From an uncultured Bacteroides sp. (GTDB taxonomy: Bacteria; Bacteroidota; Bacteroidia; Bacteroidales; Bacteroidaceae), in NCBI GenBank assembly GCA_949300425.1, contig CASGED010000039.1, positions 1 through 64,000 of the forward strand: DNA of 64,000 nucleotides, given 5' to 3'. This document shows, one piece after another, positions 19,970-29,352 of this stretch. Under the pieces are notes generated by a model that searched no databases, was not told where the DNA came from, and saw only the letters and a program-made list of their open reading frames with translations. Position numbers and translations under genes: made by a program. Numbering within the stretch: the first letter of the stretch is position 1; each line of letters opens with the position of its first letter.

Positions 19970-19980
19970 TGAGACAGATA

Positions 19981-20240
19981 AATTATCATTTAATGCCCCG
20001 TCCCATCTGATTTAATCTCCCACCTCGTCCCATTAAATGGGAGCGACCTTCTGATTAAACGTAATTTGGCAGCTTGAGAACAAACCGTGTCCGAGCAGGC
20101 AAAACATGATGTTTCACCCTCTACACAAATCTTTCTGATGTAAGTTTCACGCCTTCACGGCGTTCTAATAATCTGATTTTGAATGAGATGTTGTGAAAGA
20201 TGTATCTTTCACAGCATGTTTCACCTGTATAATTTGTGGT
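19981..20240. repeat. Interspersed non-coding repeat, copy A (TTTCAC-rich)
   Basis: This non-coding block recurs at 62793-63050 in the same orientation. Shared blocks include AATTATCATTTAATG, ATTAAATGGGAGCG, CTTCTGATTAAACGTAATTT, GTAAGTTTCACGCCTTCACG and TGTTGTGAAAGAT. Copy A contains five TTTCAC/GTGAAA words (20112, 20145, 20193, 20207, 20219) and a CCCATTAAATGGG palindrome near 20030-20042. No credible open frame was found. The rest of the 19797-20539 gap holds the ACGCAGA repeat and the susC leader. Confidence 0.75.
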
Positions 20241-20395
20241 TTCCTTGTGGAGTGTGTACGGTGAGAGTCCGGAAGCTAGGTGAGCGGAAAGTAGAGACAG
20301 AACCGGATGACGCTGAAAATAGAGCAATCTTATTTATATAGTATTATAATGATTATCAGCGTTTTAAAATTCTGCTGAGAAACTGGTGATGTAGT

Positions 20396-20519
20396 GTAAA
20401 TAGCGGGCATGTAGAATTTTTGAGCAATAAGATTGTAATATGTATGCTTGGAAGTCCTTATATTTGTCTAACGAAAATTAACGCGGGATGATGTGCGAAT
20501 GTCTATTCCCGCTATTTAC
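20396..20519 (+). promoter_or_regulatory. Promoter and structured leader of the polyuronate susC
   Basis: TATATTTG (20459-20466) is a clear -7 box about 73 bases before susC. GTAAATAGCGGG (20396-20407) is perfectly complementary to CCCGCTATTTAC (20508-20519), and GCGGGA (20483-20488) pairs alternatively with TCCCGC (20507-20512). The 3' arm is shared by both pairings, so the leader can form competing structures. Confidence 0.55.
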
Positions 20520-20539
20520 TAACTTTAAAATTTCATATC

Positions 20540-23500
20540 ATGAGAAAAAAGATTCATTCATGGAAGTGGATGCAGTTCTGTTTATGCTGCTGCATGCTTC
20601 TTTTCTCAGTGACGCAGGTTGCAGCCCAACAGCAATCTGTAAAAGGAAAAGTGATTGACGCGGCCAACGGCGAACCGCTGATTGGCGTGTCCATCCAAGA
20701 AAAAGGAACCACCACAGGTGTCATTACCGACATTGATGGTAACTTTATTATTAATGTGCCCGGCAACGCGACGCTGGTCTTTTCCTACATCGGTTACAAA
20801 ACGTTGGAACTGAGCGCACAGGAAGCCAAGGGAACCGTTAAGATGTCGGAAGACAGCCAGAATCTGCAAGAAGTCGTAGTGGTAGGTTACGGTGTGCAGA
20901 AGAAAGTCAATTTGTCCGGTTCTGTATCGGCTTTGGATGGTGAAGCCATCGCCTCCAAACCCGCATCGGATGTATTGACAGCCATGCAGGGCGAAATGCC
21001 GGGTGTGACGATATTGCGTTCTGGCGGCGAACCGGGCTCGGAGACTTCGGGCATGCGCATCCGTGGTTTCTCCTCCGTGAACGATGCCAGTGCCTTGGTG
21101 CTGATTGACGGTGTGGAAGGCGACTTGACCTTGCTTAACCCCAATGACATCGCTTCCGTCTCCGTATTGAAGGATGCCGCCTCGTGCGCCATCTACGGTG
21201 CACGTGCCGCAGCAGGTGTCGTATTGGTTACGACCAAGAACGGTACGGAAGGCAAACCGCGCGTCAGCTACAACGGCTATTATTCTTTCAACACACCGGG
21301 CAATATGCCGGAACGTCTGCCGGCTTGGGAAGAGCAGGACTGGATTAACCAAAGCCGTCTTGCCGCCAACGGTGCCGCAGAATGGAATGCCGAAAAAAGC
21401 TCGTGGGTAGGCAACCCGAACTTCAATACTCGTCCCTTGTCCAACGGGCGTTGGGACTTCTTTCAATCAACCAACTGGATGGAGGAAGGTTTAAAAGACG
21501 TGATGGGTCAACAAAGCCACTCTGTATCCGTCAGTGGCGGTACGCAGAAGATGAACTATATGGTGTCCGGTAACTTTTATACCAAACAAGGTATCTTGAA
21601 GTATGGTCCGGACAACAACGACCGTTACAACTTGTTGGCGAAGTTCAATGCAGAAATCAACAAGTATGTGACTTTGGGCATCAACGTGCAATACCAGTCG
21701 CGCGAACGGGAGACCACTTCGTACGGAGCAGGTAGCGTTCTGAGTCTGCTGTACACGTCTCGTGGACGCCAGCCTATTTACAATCCGGAGGAAGACGACC
21801 AACTTTACAACGGCGACTTGCAGAGCAATGCCATTGATATTATGAAGAACGGTGGTAGTAACACGACCAAATGGGAGAACTTCATCGGTAAGGCCAACTT
21901 GACCATCAAGGATATCGTGAAAGGACTGCGCATCAACCTGAGCGCGTCACGCCGTGCCGGGTATTATTCCCAGGCGCGCGAACGGCGGACATTAATATGG
22001 TATGACCGTTTGGGTAACAGCATACGCTCACAAGCGAACAATCCGAACTCCCTCTACAAACGGAAATACGGGGATTATCACGATGTATTGGAAGCCACGG
22101 TGAACTATGACTTCAACATCAAGGAAAAGAACCAATTCAATATCCTGTTGGGTACCAGCTACGAGAAGTACCGCCGGGATGAAATTAACGCCACGGCGCA
22201 GAATCTTAACTCCAACGACTTCTTCTCTTTCAATTATTACGATACTTCCGTGGCGACCAATACGGAACTGGCCGATGTGATACAGCCGTGGGCCATGATG
22301 TCTTACTTCGGACGTATCAACTACAGTTTTGCGGACAAGTACCTGCTGGAAGCCAACTTCCGTTATGACGGCAGTTCCCGTCTGGCACCTGGAAGGCGTT
22401 GGCGCGCTTTCCCTTCTGTGTCGGCCGCATGGCGCGTGAACCAAGAGGAATGGTTCAACGTGGATTGGATCAGCAACTTGAAGGTACGCGCTTCTTGGGG
22501 ACAGTTGGGTAACGGTTCGGTATTGGGCCTGTACGACTACCTGCCTCTGATTAGCAAAGGCGATGACAGCTATTTGGGTGAAAGCACCTATTACCAAAAG
22601 AATTTGGCTTCTTCGGAAAAGACATGGGAGGTAATCAGCAGCACCAACTTGGGTGTGGACTTGGGCTTCTTCGACAACCGCCTGACCGCTACTTTTGAAT
22701 ATTATTGGAAATTCAACGACGATATGTTGGCTGCTTTGCAATTGCCGCACCTCATCGGCATCGGTGTACCCAACATGAACGTAGGCCGTCTGAAAACTTG
22801 GGGTTGGGATTTGGAAATCGGTTGGAGAGACCAAATAAAGGATTTCCACTACTCGGTAGCCTTTAACTTGTCGGACAGCCAAAATCGCCTGTTGGAATAC
22901 GATGGAGCAAGCAGTATCAGTGCCGGGGCGGTCGAGCTGCTGGAAGGTTATGAATTGAATACCATTTGGGGATATAAGACGGACGGTTTCTGGAGCAGCC
23001 GCGAGGAGTACTTAGCTTACAAAGAGGCGCATCCGGGCTATCAGTCGTTCAACGACGGTAAGGTCAGCGGCGGCGATGTGAAGTACGTGGCACAAGGTAA
23101 TCCGGATCATACCATCGGTACGGGAAGCGGTACGCCGGAAGATCCGGGCGATTTGGTTTACTTGGGTAACTCGAACGGACGCTATTTGTATGGATTGAAC
23201 CTCTCTGCTCAATGGAAAGGCTTTGATGTATCGGTGATGTTCCAAGGCGTGGGCAAACGTAAAATGTTGATTGACGTAGCTGCGCTGGCTCCTTTCTATC
23301 AAACGAGCCAGATGCCGTGGACGATTCACCGCGACTATTGGACGGAAGACAACCAAGACGCTTACTGGCCTCGCCTTTACAACTATGCGGGTAATGACTT
23401 CAATTTCAAGTCTTCGGACAAGTGGGTACAGAATGCCGCTTACATACGACTGAAGAACTTGACGGTAGGTTATACGCTTCCGGTGCTGAAGCAATACATC

Positions 23501-23650
23501 GAGCGCTTGCGTATCTACGTCACCGGTTCGGACATTTGGGAACACTCCAAACTGTTGGAGGTATTCGACCCCGAAGCGGGCAACAAAGTGGGACGTTCGT
23601 ATTATCCGTTCTTCCGCTCGTGGACGATTGGCGTGAACCTTACTTTCTAA
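20540..23650 (+). CDS. SusC-like TonB-dependent outer membrane transporter (polyuronate PUL)
   Basis: A 1036-residue outer membrane importer. A signal peptide (to about residue 29, ending VAAQ) leads into a carboxypeptidase-D regulatory-like domain (about 33-110: VKGKVIDAANGEPLIGVSI, DGNFIINV), then a TonB-box/plug region (VVVVGYGVQKKVNLSGSVS) and the plug motif YGARAAAGVVLVTTKNG. The barrel fills the rest and ends IGVNLTF. With the SusD beside it, it should bind and import oligosaccharides. The downstream lyase-GH88 fusion and uxuA point to an acidic, uronate-containing glycan (inference). Confidence 0.93.
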   Translation: MRKKIHSWKWMQFCLCCCMLLFSVTQVAAQQQSVKGKVIDAANGEPLIGVSIQEKGTTTGVITDIDGNFIINVPGNATLVFSYIGYKTLELSAQEAKGTVKMSEDSQNLQEVVVVGYGVQKKVNLSGSVSALDGEAIASKPASDVLTAMQGEMPGVTILRSGGEPGSETSGMRIRGFSSVNDASALVLIDGVEGDLTLLNPNDIASVSVLKDAASCAIYGARAAAGVVLVTTKNGTEGKPRVSYNGYYSFNTPGNMPERLPAWEEQDWINQSRLAANGAAEWNAEKSSWVGNPNFNTRPLSNGRWDFFQSTNWMEEGLKDVMGQQSHSVSVSGGTQKMNYMVSGNFYTKQGILKYGPDNNDRYNLLAKFNAEINKYVTLGINVQYQSRERETTSYGAGSVLSLLYTSRGRQPIYNPEEDDQLYNGDLQSNAIDIMKNGGSNTTKWENFIGKANLTIKDIVKGLRINLSASRRAGYYSQARERRTLIWYDRLGNSIRSQANNPNSLYKRKYGDYHDVLEATVNYDFNIKEKNQFNILLGTSYEKYRRDEINATAQNLNSNDFFSFNYYDTSVATNTELADVIQPWAMMSYFGRINYSFADKYLLEANFRYDGSSRLAPGRRWRAFPSVSAAWRVNQEEWFNVDWISNLKVRASWGQLGNGSVLGLYDYLPLISKGDDSYLGESTYYQKNLASSEKTWEVISSTNLGVDLGFFDNRLTATFEYYWKFNDDMLAALQLPHLIGIGVPNMNVGRLKTWGWDLEIGWRDQIKDFHYSVAFNLSDSQNRLLEYDGASSISAGAVELLEGYELNTIWGYKTDGFWSSREEYLAYKEAHPGYQSFNDGKVSGGDVKYVAQGNPDHTIGTGSGTPEDPGDLVYLGNSNGRYLYGLNLSAQWKGFDVSVMFQGVGKRKMLIDVAALAPFYQTSQMPWTIHRDYWTEDNQDAYWPRLYNYAGNDFNFKSSDKWVQNAAYIRLKNLTVGYTLPVLKQYIERLRIYVTGSDIWEHSKLLEVFDPEAGNKVGRSYYPFFRSWTIGVNLTF

Positions 23651-23671
23651 TCGATAAAAAGGAGAATAATT

Positions 23672-25345
23672 ATGAAGAAAATATATACTTATCTATTCAT
23701 GGCAGCCGCAATGGCTTTCACCGGCTGCAACCTTGACATGGATCCGGAAACCGACTTGACGGACGACTACTTCTGGAAATCGGAAGCCCACTTGCGCGGT
23801 GCCTGCAATTACCTGTACATCGACCTCCCCGGATTCTCGCACGACATGCGTTCCGAAGAATTGGTGGGACCCAACCAAAACAGCATTTCGAGTGGCAACC
23901 GTACAACGCCTAATACTTCAAGTGACTGGACAGACCCGTATGAGAAAATCGGGCGTTGCAACAAAATCATCATCCAAGGTGAAGCCATGACTTTGAACGC
24001 TGCCGAAAAGAACCGTTGGATTGCCGAGGCTCGTTTCTTCCGTGCGTACCATTATTTTGACCTGGTAAAGAAGTATGGCGATGTGCCTCTCATCCTGAAG
24101 GTGTTCAACTCGACGGTCGATCCAGAACTCAAGCGGAAACGTGATTCTCGCGAAACCGTCATCCAGCAATGTTACCAAGACTTGGCTTTCGCCGCACAGT
24201 GGTTGCCGGACATTGACGACACGGACAACGATACCGACTGGGGACGTGTCTCCCGCTCGGCGGCTTTGGCGATGACGATGCGCATCGGTTTATACGAAGG
24301 GACTTATATCAAGTACCACAATCTGACGGAAGGCGACGCCAATGCTCACTTGACGAAAGCCATTAACGCCGCTGATACCATTATCCATATCGAAAAGAAA
24401 CACGATTTGTATCCCGACTTCCAATCGTTGTTCTACTTCGACGGCGAGGGACGCCAGAACCCGGAAAACGTGTTTGTGAAGATATACGGACCGGACCGGA
24501 CGGGTATTGTCCACAACAATTCGCGCGGCTTGGAAAACGCTGCCGCCGTCAGCCGTCAAATGTTGGATAACTTCCTGTATGCCGACGGTCTGCCGCGTGA
24601 GAAGTCACCGTTACGTATTTCTCCGGAAGTAAAGTACAGCGACATTATGGACAACCGTGACCCGCGCCTGAAGATGACTATCTATTCAATAGGCGAGCAG
24701 GCTTACAAAGGTCCCTACACGCCGTTTAAGAACGATGACCAACAACACGGTTATGGTTATCCCATCAAGAAAGGCTTTATGGCCGACCAATGGGCAACGG
24801 GTAGTAAAGAAACCGTTGACAAGATGATTATCCGTTATGCGGAAGTATTGTTGTCGTATGCGGAAGCGCTGTATGAACGGGACGGAAGCATCAGTGACGA
24901 GGTGTTGGACGAGACGGTGAACTACGTCCGTAACCGAGTACATTTTGACGTGAAACTAACCAATGCCTTCGTGCAGCAGCACGGATTGGACATGCGGCAG
25001 GAAATCCGTCGCGAACGCATGGTTGAGTTCATAGACGAGAACCTGCACTACGACGACATTATTCGTTGGAAAACAGCGGAAGAAGTGTTACCCAAAGCCA
25101 TGGTAGGGCTTCTTTTCAATGCGGATGAAACAATCCGTACGCGAGACGAGTTGGGTGGCGACGCTCGTTTTACGGACGAGAACGGAATGTGTAACGGCGA
25201 TCAAGTGTACGACCAAGCCAACCTCTATGTGATAGAATCGGCTGACTCGCGTAGCTTTGATCCGGAGCGCGATTACCTCTATCCGATACCGGTTTATGAA
25301 ATTTCCACTTCAAACGGTGCGGTTACTCAGAATCCTAATTGGTAA
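23672..25345 (+). CDS. SusD-like surface glycan-binding lipoprotein
   Basis: A 557-residue RagB/SusD-family lipoprotein, partner of the preceding SusC (21-base gap). The signal ends AFTGC, lipidated at about Cys20. An N-terminal SusD_2-like part with AEARFFRAYHYFDLVKKYGDVPL, a TPR-like core and the C-terminal signature IRRERMVEFIDENLHYDDIIRWK followed by YPIPVYEI are typical. It caps the SusC barrel and captures glycan at the cell surface. Confidence 0.93.
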   Translation: MKKIYTYLFMAAAMAFTGCNLDMDPETDLTDDYFWKSEAHLRGACNYLYIDLPGFSHDMRSEELVGPNQNSISSGNRTTPNTSSDWTDPYEKIGRCNKIIIQGEAMTLNAAEKNRWIAEARFFRAYHYFDLVKKYGDVPLILKVFNSTVDPELKRKRDSRETVIQQCYQDLAFAAQWLPDIDDTDNDTDWGRVSRSAALAMTMRIGLYEGTYIKYHNLTEGDANAHLTKAINAADTIIHIEKKHDLYPDFQSLFYFDGEGRQNPENVFVKIYGPDRTGIVHNNSRGLENAAAVSRQMLDNFLYADGLPREKSPLRISPEVKYSDIMDNRDPRLKMTIYSIGEQAYKGPYTPFKNDDQQHGYGYPIKKGFMADQWATGSKETVDKMIIRYAEVLLSYAEALYERDGSISDEVLDETVNYVRNRVHFDVKLTNAFVQQHGLDMRQEIRRERMVEFIDENLHYDDIIRWKTAEEVLPKAMVGLLFNADETIRTRDELGGDARFTDENGMCNGDQVYDQANLYVIESADSRSFDPERDYLYPIPVYEISTSNGAVTQNPNW

Positions 25346-25371
25346 TAATAAGACAAAAACACTGAATGATT

Positions 25372-25947
25372 ATGAAAAAGACATTGATATTTTTAGCTCT
25401 GACCGTATGCGCGTTTCTCAGCAGCTGTGGTGACGACGCTTGGGATTACGATCACTCTTTAGAGCATGTCTACTACTACGGCTTGTGCAACGAGGCTTAT
25501 CCCGGCGGTAACGAGAAAGTATATACCGTAGCCCAAGGCGGTACGGTGGAAGTGCCAACCCGGTTCTGGAGTGCCTTTACACGCTCCTATAGCCCGACGG
25601 TTTACTACTATACGTCTCCCGTACCCGATACGGATGATGAGGATGATTATGATGAACCGCAGTTGGTATGCGGAACAGACTATGTGGTGGTAGACGCGAA
25701 CGGCAACACACTGACTCCCGATGCCAACGGGGCTTATGCCATGACTTGGCCCAACGCCGTGGCAGGCATCCAGAACGTTTACATCAAAGCATTGAAAGGA
25801 CAGACCGGTTCCATCCGTGTCCTGACCTTCGACCCCACGAAGACGATGAACAACATGGACGTGGAGAGCACCGTCATTGTACGCACCGATGAATACGAAG
25901 TGCGTGCCTTTACGGAGAATTATTATGTGACTGTCAATATTGAATAA
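25372..25947 (+). CDS. PUL lipoprotein of unknown fold (SusE-position)
   Basis: A 191-residue lipoprotein with signal MKKTLIFLALTVCAFLSSC. An ATG two codons upstream (25366) is also possible, but 25372 gives the standard signal peptide. The mature part is rich in Tyr, Asp and Thr with beta-strand patterning (VEVPTRFWSAFTRSYSPTVYYY) and an acidic loop (PDTDDEDDYDEP). Its position right after SusD suggests an accessory surface glycan-binding protein, as SusE/SusF are in other loci. No family was recognised. A strong terminator follows. Confidence 0.75.
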   Translation: MKKTLIFLALTVCAFLSSCGDDAWDYDHSLEHVYYYGLCNEAYPGGNEKVYTVAQGGTVEVPTRFWSAFTRSYSPTVYYYTSPVPDTDDEDDYDEPQLVCGTDYVVVDANGNTLTPDANGAYAMTWPNAVAGIQNVYIKALKGQTGSIRVLTFDPTKTMNNMDVESTVIVRTDEYEVRAFTENYYVTVNIE

Positions 25948-25970
25948 TAGACGGCCATCATGATGTGACA

Positions 25971-26020
25971 GGGGATGCCTTCGCTTTTCTACAAAGAGGA
26001 GGGCATCCCTTTGTGTTTTT
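25971..26020 (+). terminator. Intra-locus terminator after the SusCD lipoprotein gene
   Basis: GGGATGCC (25972-25979) pairs with GGCATCCC (26002-26009), followed by TTTGTGTTTTT. It would reduce transcription of the catabolic genes relative to susCD. Confidence 0.75.
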
Positions 26021-26052
26021 AGCATTGACAAATGTAATTAACCATTTATAAA

Positions 26053-28404
26053 ATGAGAATCATGAAAAATAAAGTATGTATGTGGGTGGTCTCCCTCTGT
26101 CTGGGAGCGACCGTACAGGCTCAATCCATTTGGGATGCCGGGCACCTGGCTGAAGTAAAACAATCTTTGCAAGAACCGTTCTATGCAGACTCGTATCAGG
26201 CGCTTGTCAAACGGGCTGATTCGCTACTGGGCGTGGAGCCGCTTTCGGTCATGATGAAAGTCAGCGCACCCGTCAGCGGGGACAAACATGACTATATGAG
26301 CTTGGCGCGTTATTTCTGGCCGGATCCGTCCAAGCCCGACGGCCTTCCCTATATCACCCGGGACGGGGAGTCGAACCCGGAGCTCGACAAGTATGACCGC
26401 AACCGGTTGGGCGAAACCGCAGAACGCATCAAGACCTTGGCGTTGACATGGTATTTCAGCGGGGATGAGAAATATGCCCAAAAAGCCACCGAATTGATTC
26501 GTGCCTGGTTCTTGGACAAGTCCACCCGCATGAATCCGAATTTGGAGTATGCGCAAGTGGCAAAGGGGCACGACAATAACAAAGGTCGCAGTTATGGTGT
26601 GCTGGACACATACTCTTTCGTAGAAATGCTCGATGCGGTAGCGTTGTTGGAATCTTCGGATGCATTCACTTCCAAAGACAGCAAACAGTTGAAAGCTTGG
26701 TTCCGGAAACTGCTCGATTGGATTCTGACCAGTCCGCAGGGCATCGGTGAAAGCGAGGCAAAGAATAACCACGGAACGGCGTATGACGCGCAAGTCATTG
26801 CATTTGCGCTTTATACAGGGCAGACTGACGTGGCTAAACGGATATTGGAGAGCGTGCCACAGAAACGTATCTTCACGCAAATAGAGCCGGATGGGAGACA
26901 ACCTCAGGAACTGCGGCGCACGTTGGCTTTCGGCTATTCGCAGTATAACCTGACACACTTGATTGATATTTTCCTGATGGGACAGAAGATAGGAGTCAAT
27001 ATAGACAAGGCGACTTCGGATGATGGGCGTAACTTTTACAAAGCTATGGACTTTTTGGCCCAATATGTGGGTAAAGACCGCAAAGAATGGCCTTATCAGC
27101 AAATCAGCGAATGGGATTACAAGCAGCAGGAGTTTTGCAAGGACCTGTACCGCACAGCTACCTTCTTGGATACGACCCGGAATGACTTTCGGCAACTCTA
27201 CAAAGAGTACCGTATTTACCGGCCCGGTGATTTGTTCAACCTCCTGTATGTGAAAGCCACTGAGGCAGACCATACTTTTGCCTTTGCAAGCAATCAACTG
27301 AAGACTGCCATAAAATGCGCCATAAAGGTTAAGAATGAAAAGGCAAACGCAGAGAGACGTCGCGTCATTCCCTGCACGATTCGTAAGGACGGTTCCTTGT
27401 CTGTAGTACATGCCAACGACTGGCGTTCCGGATTCTTTGCCGGCACGTTGTGGTATCTTTACGATTATACCAATGATCCTTACTGGCGTCAAGAGGCTAT
27501 CTCATGGACATGGCCTGTGGAAGAAGCCAAATGGAACAAAGGCACGCATGATCTGGGCTTTATGATAGGCGACAGCTTCGGCAAGGCATGGGAGCTGACA
27601 GACGAGCGGTCCTATAAAGATGTAGTGATACAAGCAGCCCGGAGCCTCATCACCCGTTTCAATCCGCAAGTGGGCTGCATCCGTTCGTGGGACCACAATC
27701 GGGACAAATGGAAATTCCCGGTTATCATTGACAATATGATGAACCTGGAAATGCTGTTCAACGCCACGCAATTGACGGGCGACTCTGTTTTCTGGAAAAT
27801 AGCCGTGAAACATGCTAATACGACCATGAAGAACCATTTCCGGGCGGACTATTCTTCTTTCCATGTGGTAGACTATGACCCTGAGACCGGTGCGGTGCGT
27901 CAGCAGTGTACGCACCAAGGCTATTCGGATGATTCGTTTTGGAGCCGCGGGCAGGCTTGGGGCTTATATGGATATACCATGTGTTACCGTTTCACAAAGA
28001 ATCCGGCTTATCTGGCGCAGGCTGAACATATTGCCGGGTTTTTCTTAGGTCTGCCTAACCAACCGGAGGATTTGGTTCCTTATTGGGACATGAAGGATCC
28101 GGGCATACCCAATGTCCCGCGCGATGCGTCGGCTGCCGCAATTATCGCTTCTGCGCTCTATGAATTGTGTACTTACGTTCCTTCTGAGCAAGGAACCCGA
28201 TACAAAGCGATTGCCGATAAGATTACACATAGTCTCCGTGTTCATTATCAGGCGGAATTGGGTACGAACTATGGTTTTCTGTTGTTGCATTCTACCGGTA
28301 ATCTTCCTTCCGGCAATGAGATAGATGTCCCGTTGAATTATGCGGATTATTACTATCTGGAAGCCATGTCGAGGAGGGCGGCTTTGCAAAGTATGGCTCG
28401 TTAA
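26053..28404 (+). CDS. Bifunctional alginate/glucuronan lyase (PL38-like) fused to GH88
   Basis: A 783-residue secreted enzyme. After a signal peptide (ending VQAQ), residues about 25-400 form an alginate-lyase-superfamily (alpha/alpha) toroid with the NNHGTAYD motif (His240) and RRTLAFGYSQYNL, resembling PL38. Residues about 415-783 are a complete GH88 unsaturated glucuronyl hydrolase domain. Its catalytic pair matches UGL Asp88/Asp149: Asp500 in THDLGF and Asp560 in IIDNMMN. The lyase would cut a beta-linked polyuronate to 4,5-unsaturated products, and GH88 would remove the terminal unsaturated uronate by hydration. An in-frame ATG at 26062 is an alternative start. The substrate (glucuronan, alginate or another) is not settled. 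Confidence 0.85.
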   Translation: MRIMKNKVCMWVVSLCLGATVQAQSIWDAGHLAEVKQSLQEPFYADSYQALVKRADSLLGVEPLSVMMKVSAPVSGDKHDYMSLARYFWPDPSKPDGLPYITRDGESNPELDKYDRNRLGETAERIKTLALTWYFSGDEKYAQKATELIRAWFLDKSTRMNPNLEYAQVAKGHDNNKGRSYGVLDTYSFVEMLDAVALLESSDAFTSKDSKQLKAWFRKLLDWILTSPQGIGESEAKNNHGTAYDAQVIAFALYTGQTDVAKRILESVPQKRIFTQIEPDGRQPQELRRTLAFGYSQYNLTHLIDIFLMGQKIGVNIDKATSDDGRNFYKAMDFLAQYVGKDRKEWPYQQISEWDYKQQEFCKDLYRTATFLDTTRNDFRQLYKEYRIYRPGDLFNLLYVKATEADHTFAFASNQLKTAIKCAIKVKNEKANAERRRVIPCTIRKDGSLSVVHANDWRSGFFAGTLWYLYDYTNDPYWRQEAISWTWPVEEAKWNKGTHDLGFMIGDSFGKAWELTDERSYKDVVIQAARSLITRFNPQVGCIRSWDHNRDKWKFPVIIDNMMNLEMLFNATQLTGDSVFWKIAVKHANTTMKNHFRADYSSFHVVDYDPETGAVRQQCTHQGYSDDSFWSRGQAWGLYGYTMCYRFTKNPAYLAQAEHIAGFFLGLPNQPEDLVPYWDMKDPGIPNVPRDASAAAIIASALYELCTYVPSEQGTRYKAIADKITHSLRVHYQAELGTNYGFLLLHSTGNLPSGNEIDVPLNYADYYYLEAMSRRAALQSMAR

Positions 28405-28471
28405 GAGGGCAAATGCCATCTATTAGCTATATTTTTTAAACAATGATGCAACAATATACAGTTGAATTTCC

Positions 28472-28479
28472 TATTTTTG
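28472..28479 (+). promoter_or_regulatory. -7 box for the SDR-uxuA pair
   Basis: TATTTTTG fits TAnnTTTG and lies 37 bases before the ATG at 28517, so the catabolic pair may have its own promoter. Confidence 0.5.
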
Positions 28480-28516
28480 CATTCGTAGTTATCAAAGTAC
28501 ATAAAAATAGAACATC

Positions 28517-29326
28517 ATGAAGAACTTATTTGACATTAAAGGCAAGGTAATCGTCATCACCGGCGGTTGCGGTATTTTGGGTAAGAACATCGCCAACTAT
28601 CTGGCTGAACAAGGAGCTAAAATCGTTATCCTGGACCGTGTGGAAGACTTAGGCAAGCAACTGGAAGCTGAGTTGAACCAGAAGACAGAAGCCCTGTTCC
28701 TCACGACCGACGTACTGAACAAGGAAGTATTGGAAGAGAACAAGAAAGCCATCGTAGAACGTTTCGGCACCATCGACATCCTGCTGAACGCCGCAGGCGG
28801 CAACATGGCCGGAGCCACCATCGCGCCGGACAAAACGTTCCTCGACCTGGACATCGACGCCTTCCGCAAGGTGGTAGACCTCAACCTCTTCGGCACCATC
28901 CTGCCTACAACGGTATTCGTGCCCGTCATGGCGCAGAACAAGAAAGGCGCCATCGTTAACTTCTGCTCGGAGTCGGCATTGCGCCCATTGACCCGTGTCG
29001 TAGGCTATGGCGCGGCCAAGTCTGCCATCGCCAGCTACACACGCTACATGGCTACGGAACTCGCTACCAAGTTCAGCCCCGAACTGCGTGTCAACGCCAT
29101 TGTGCCGGGCTTCCTGCTGACCAACCAGAACCGTGCCCTGCTGACCAATCCCGACGGCTCGTACACCGACCGTGCCAAGGCCATCATCGCCCACACGCCT
29201 GCCGGACGCTTTGCCGAGCCGGAAGAGCTCTTCGGCACCATCCACTACCTCATCAGCGATGCTTCGAGCTTCGTGACGGGTGCCCTGTCGGTGGTAGACG
29301 GTGGATTTGACGTATTCTCCATCTAA
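28517..29326 (+). CDS. SDR oxidoreductase, probable fructuronate (mannonate) reductase
   Basis: A 269-residue classical short-chain dehydrogenase/reductase. The cofactor motif TGGCGILG lies at residues 15-22, NAAGG at 91-95 and the catalytic Tyr164-x-x-x-Lys168 in GYGAAKSA. Asp40 after the second beta strand favours NAD(H). The gene sits 26 bases before uxuA, so D-fructuronate to D-mannonate reduction is the most likely reaction. A reductase for the 4-deoxy-5-keto-uronate released by GH88, yielding 2-keto-3-deoxygluconate, is a real alternative. Soluble and cytoplasmic. Confidence 0.75.
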   Translation: MKNLFDIKGKVIVITGGCGILGKNIANYLAEQGAKIVILDRVEDLGKQLEAELNQKTEALFLTTDVLNKEVLEENKKAIVERFGTIDILLNAAGGNMAGATIAPDKTFLDLDIDAFRKVVDLNLFGTILPTTVFVPVMAQNKKGAIVNFCSESALRPLTRVVGYGAAKSAIASYTRYMATELATKFSPELRVNAIVPGFLLTNQNRALLTNPDGSYTDRAKAIIAHTPAGRFAEPEELFGTIHYLISDASSFVTGALSVVDGGFDVFSI

Positions 29327-29352
29327 TTCCTCATTCTTAATTTTATTATAAT

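Noticed and set aside
20241..20330. Possible group II intron remnant (GTGTGTACGG and GTGAGAGTCC words)
   Set aside because: Only short resemblances; no domain V hairpin, reverse transcriptase or defined ends could be recognised.
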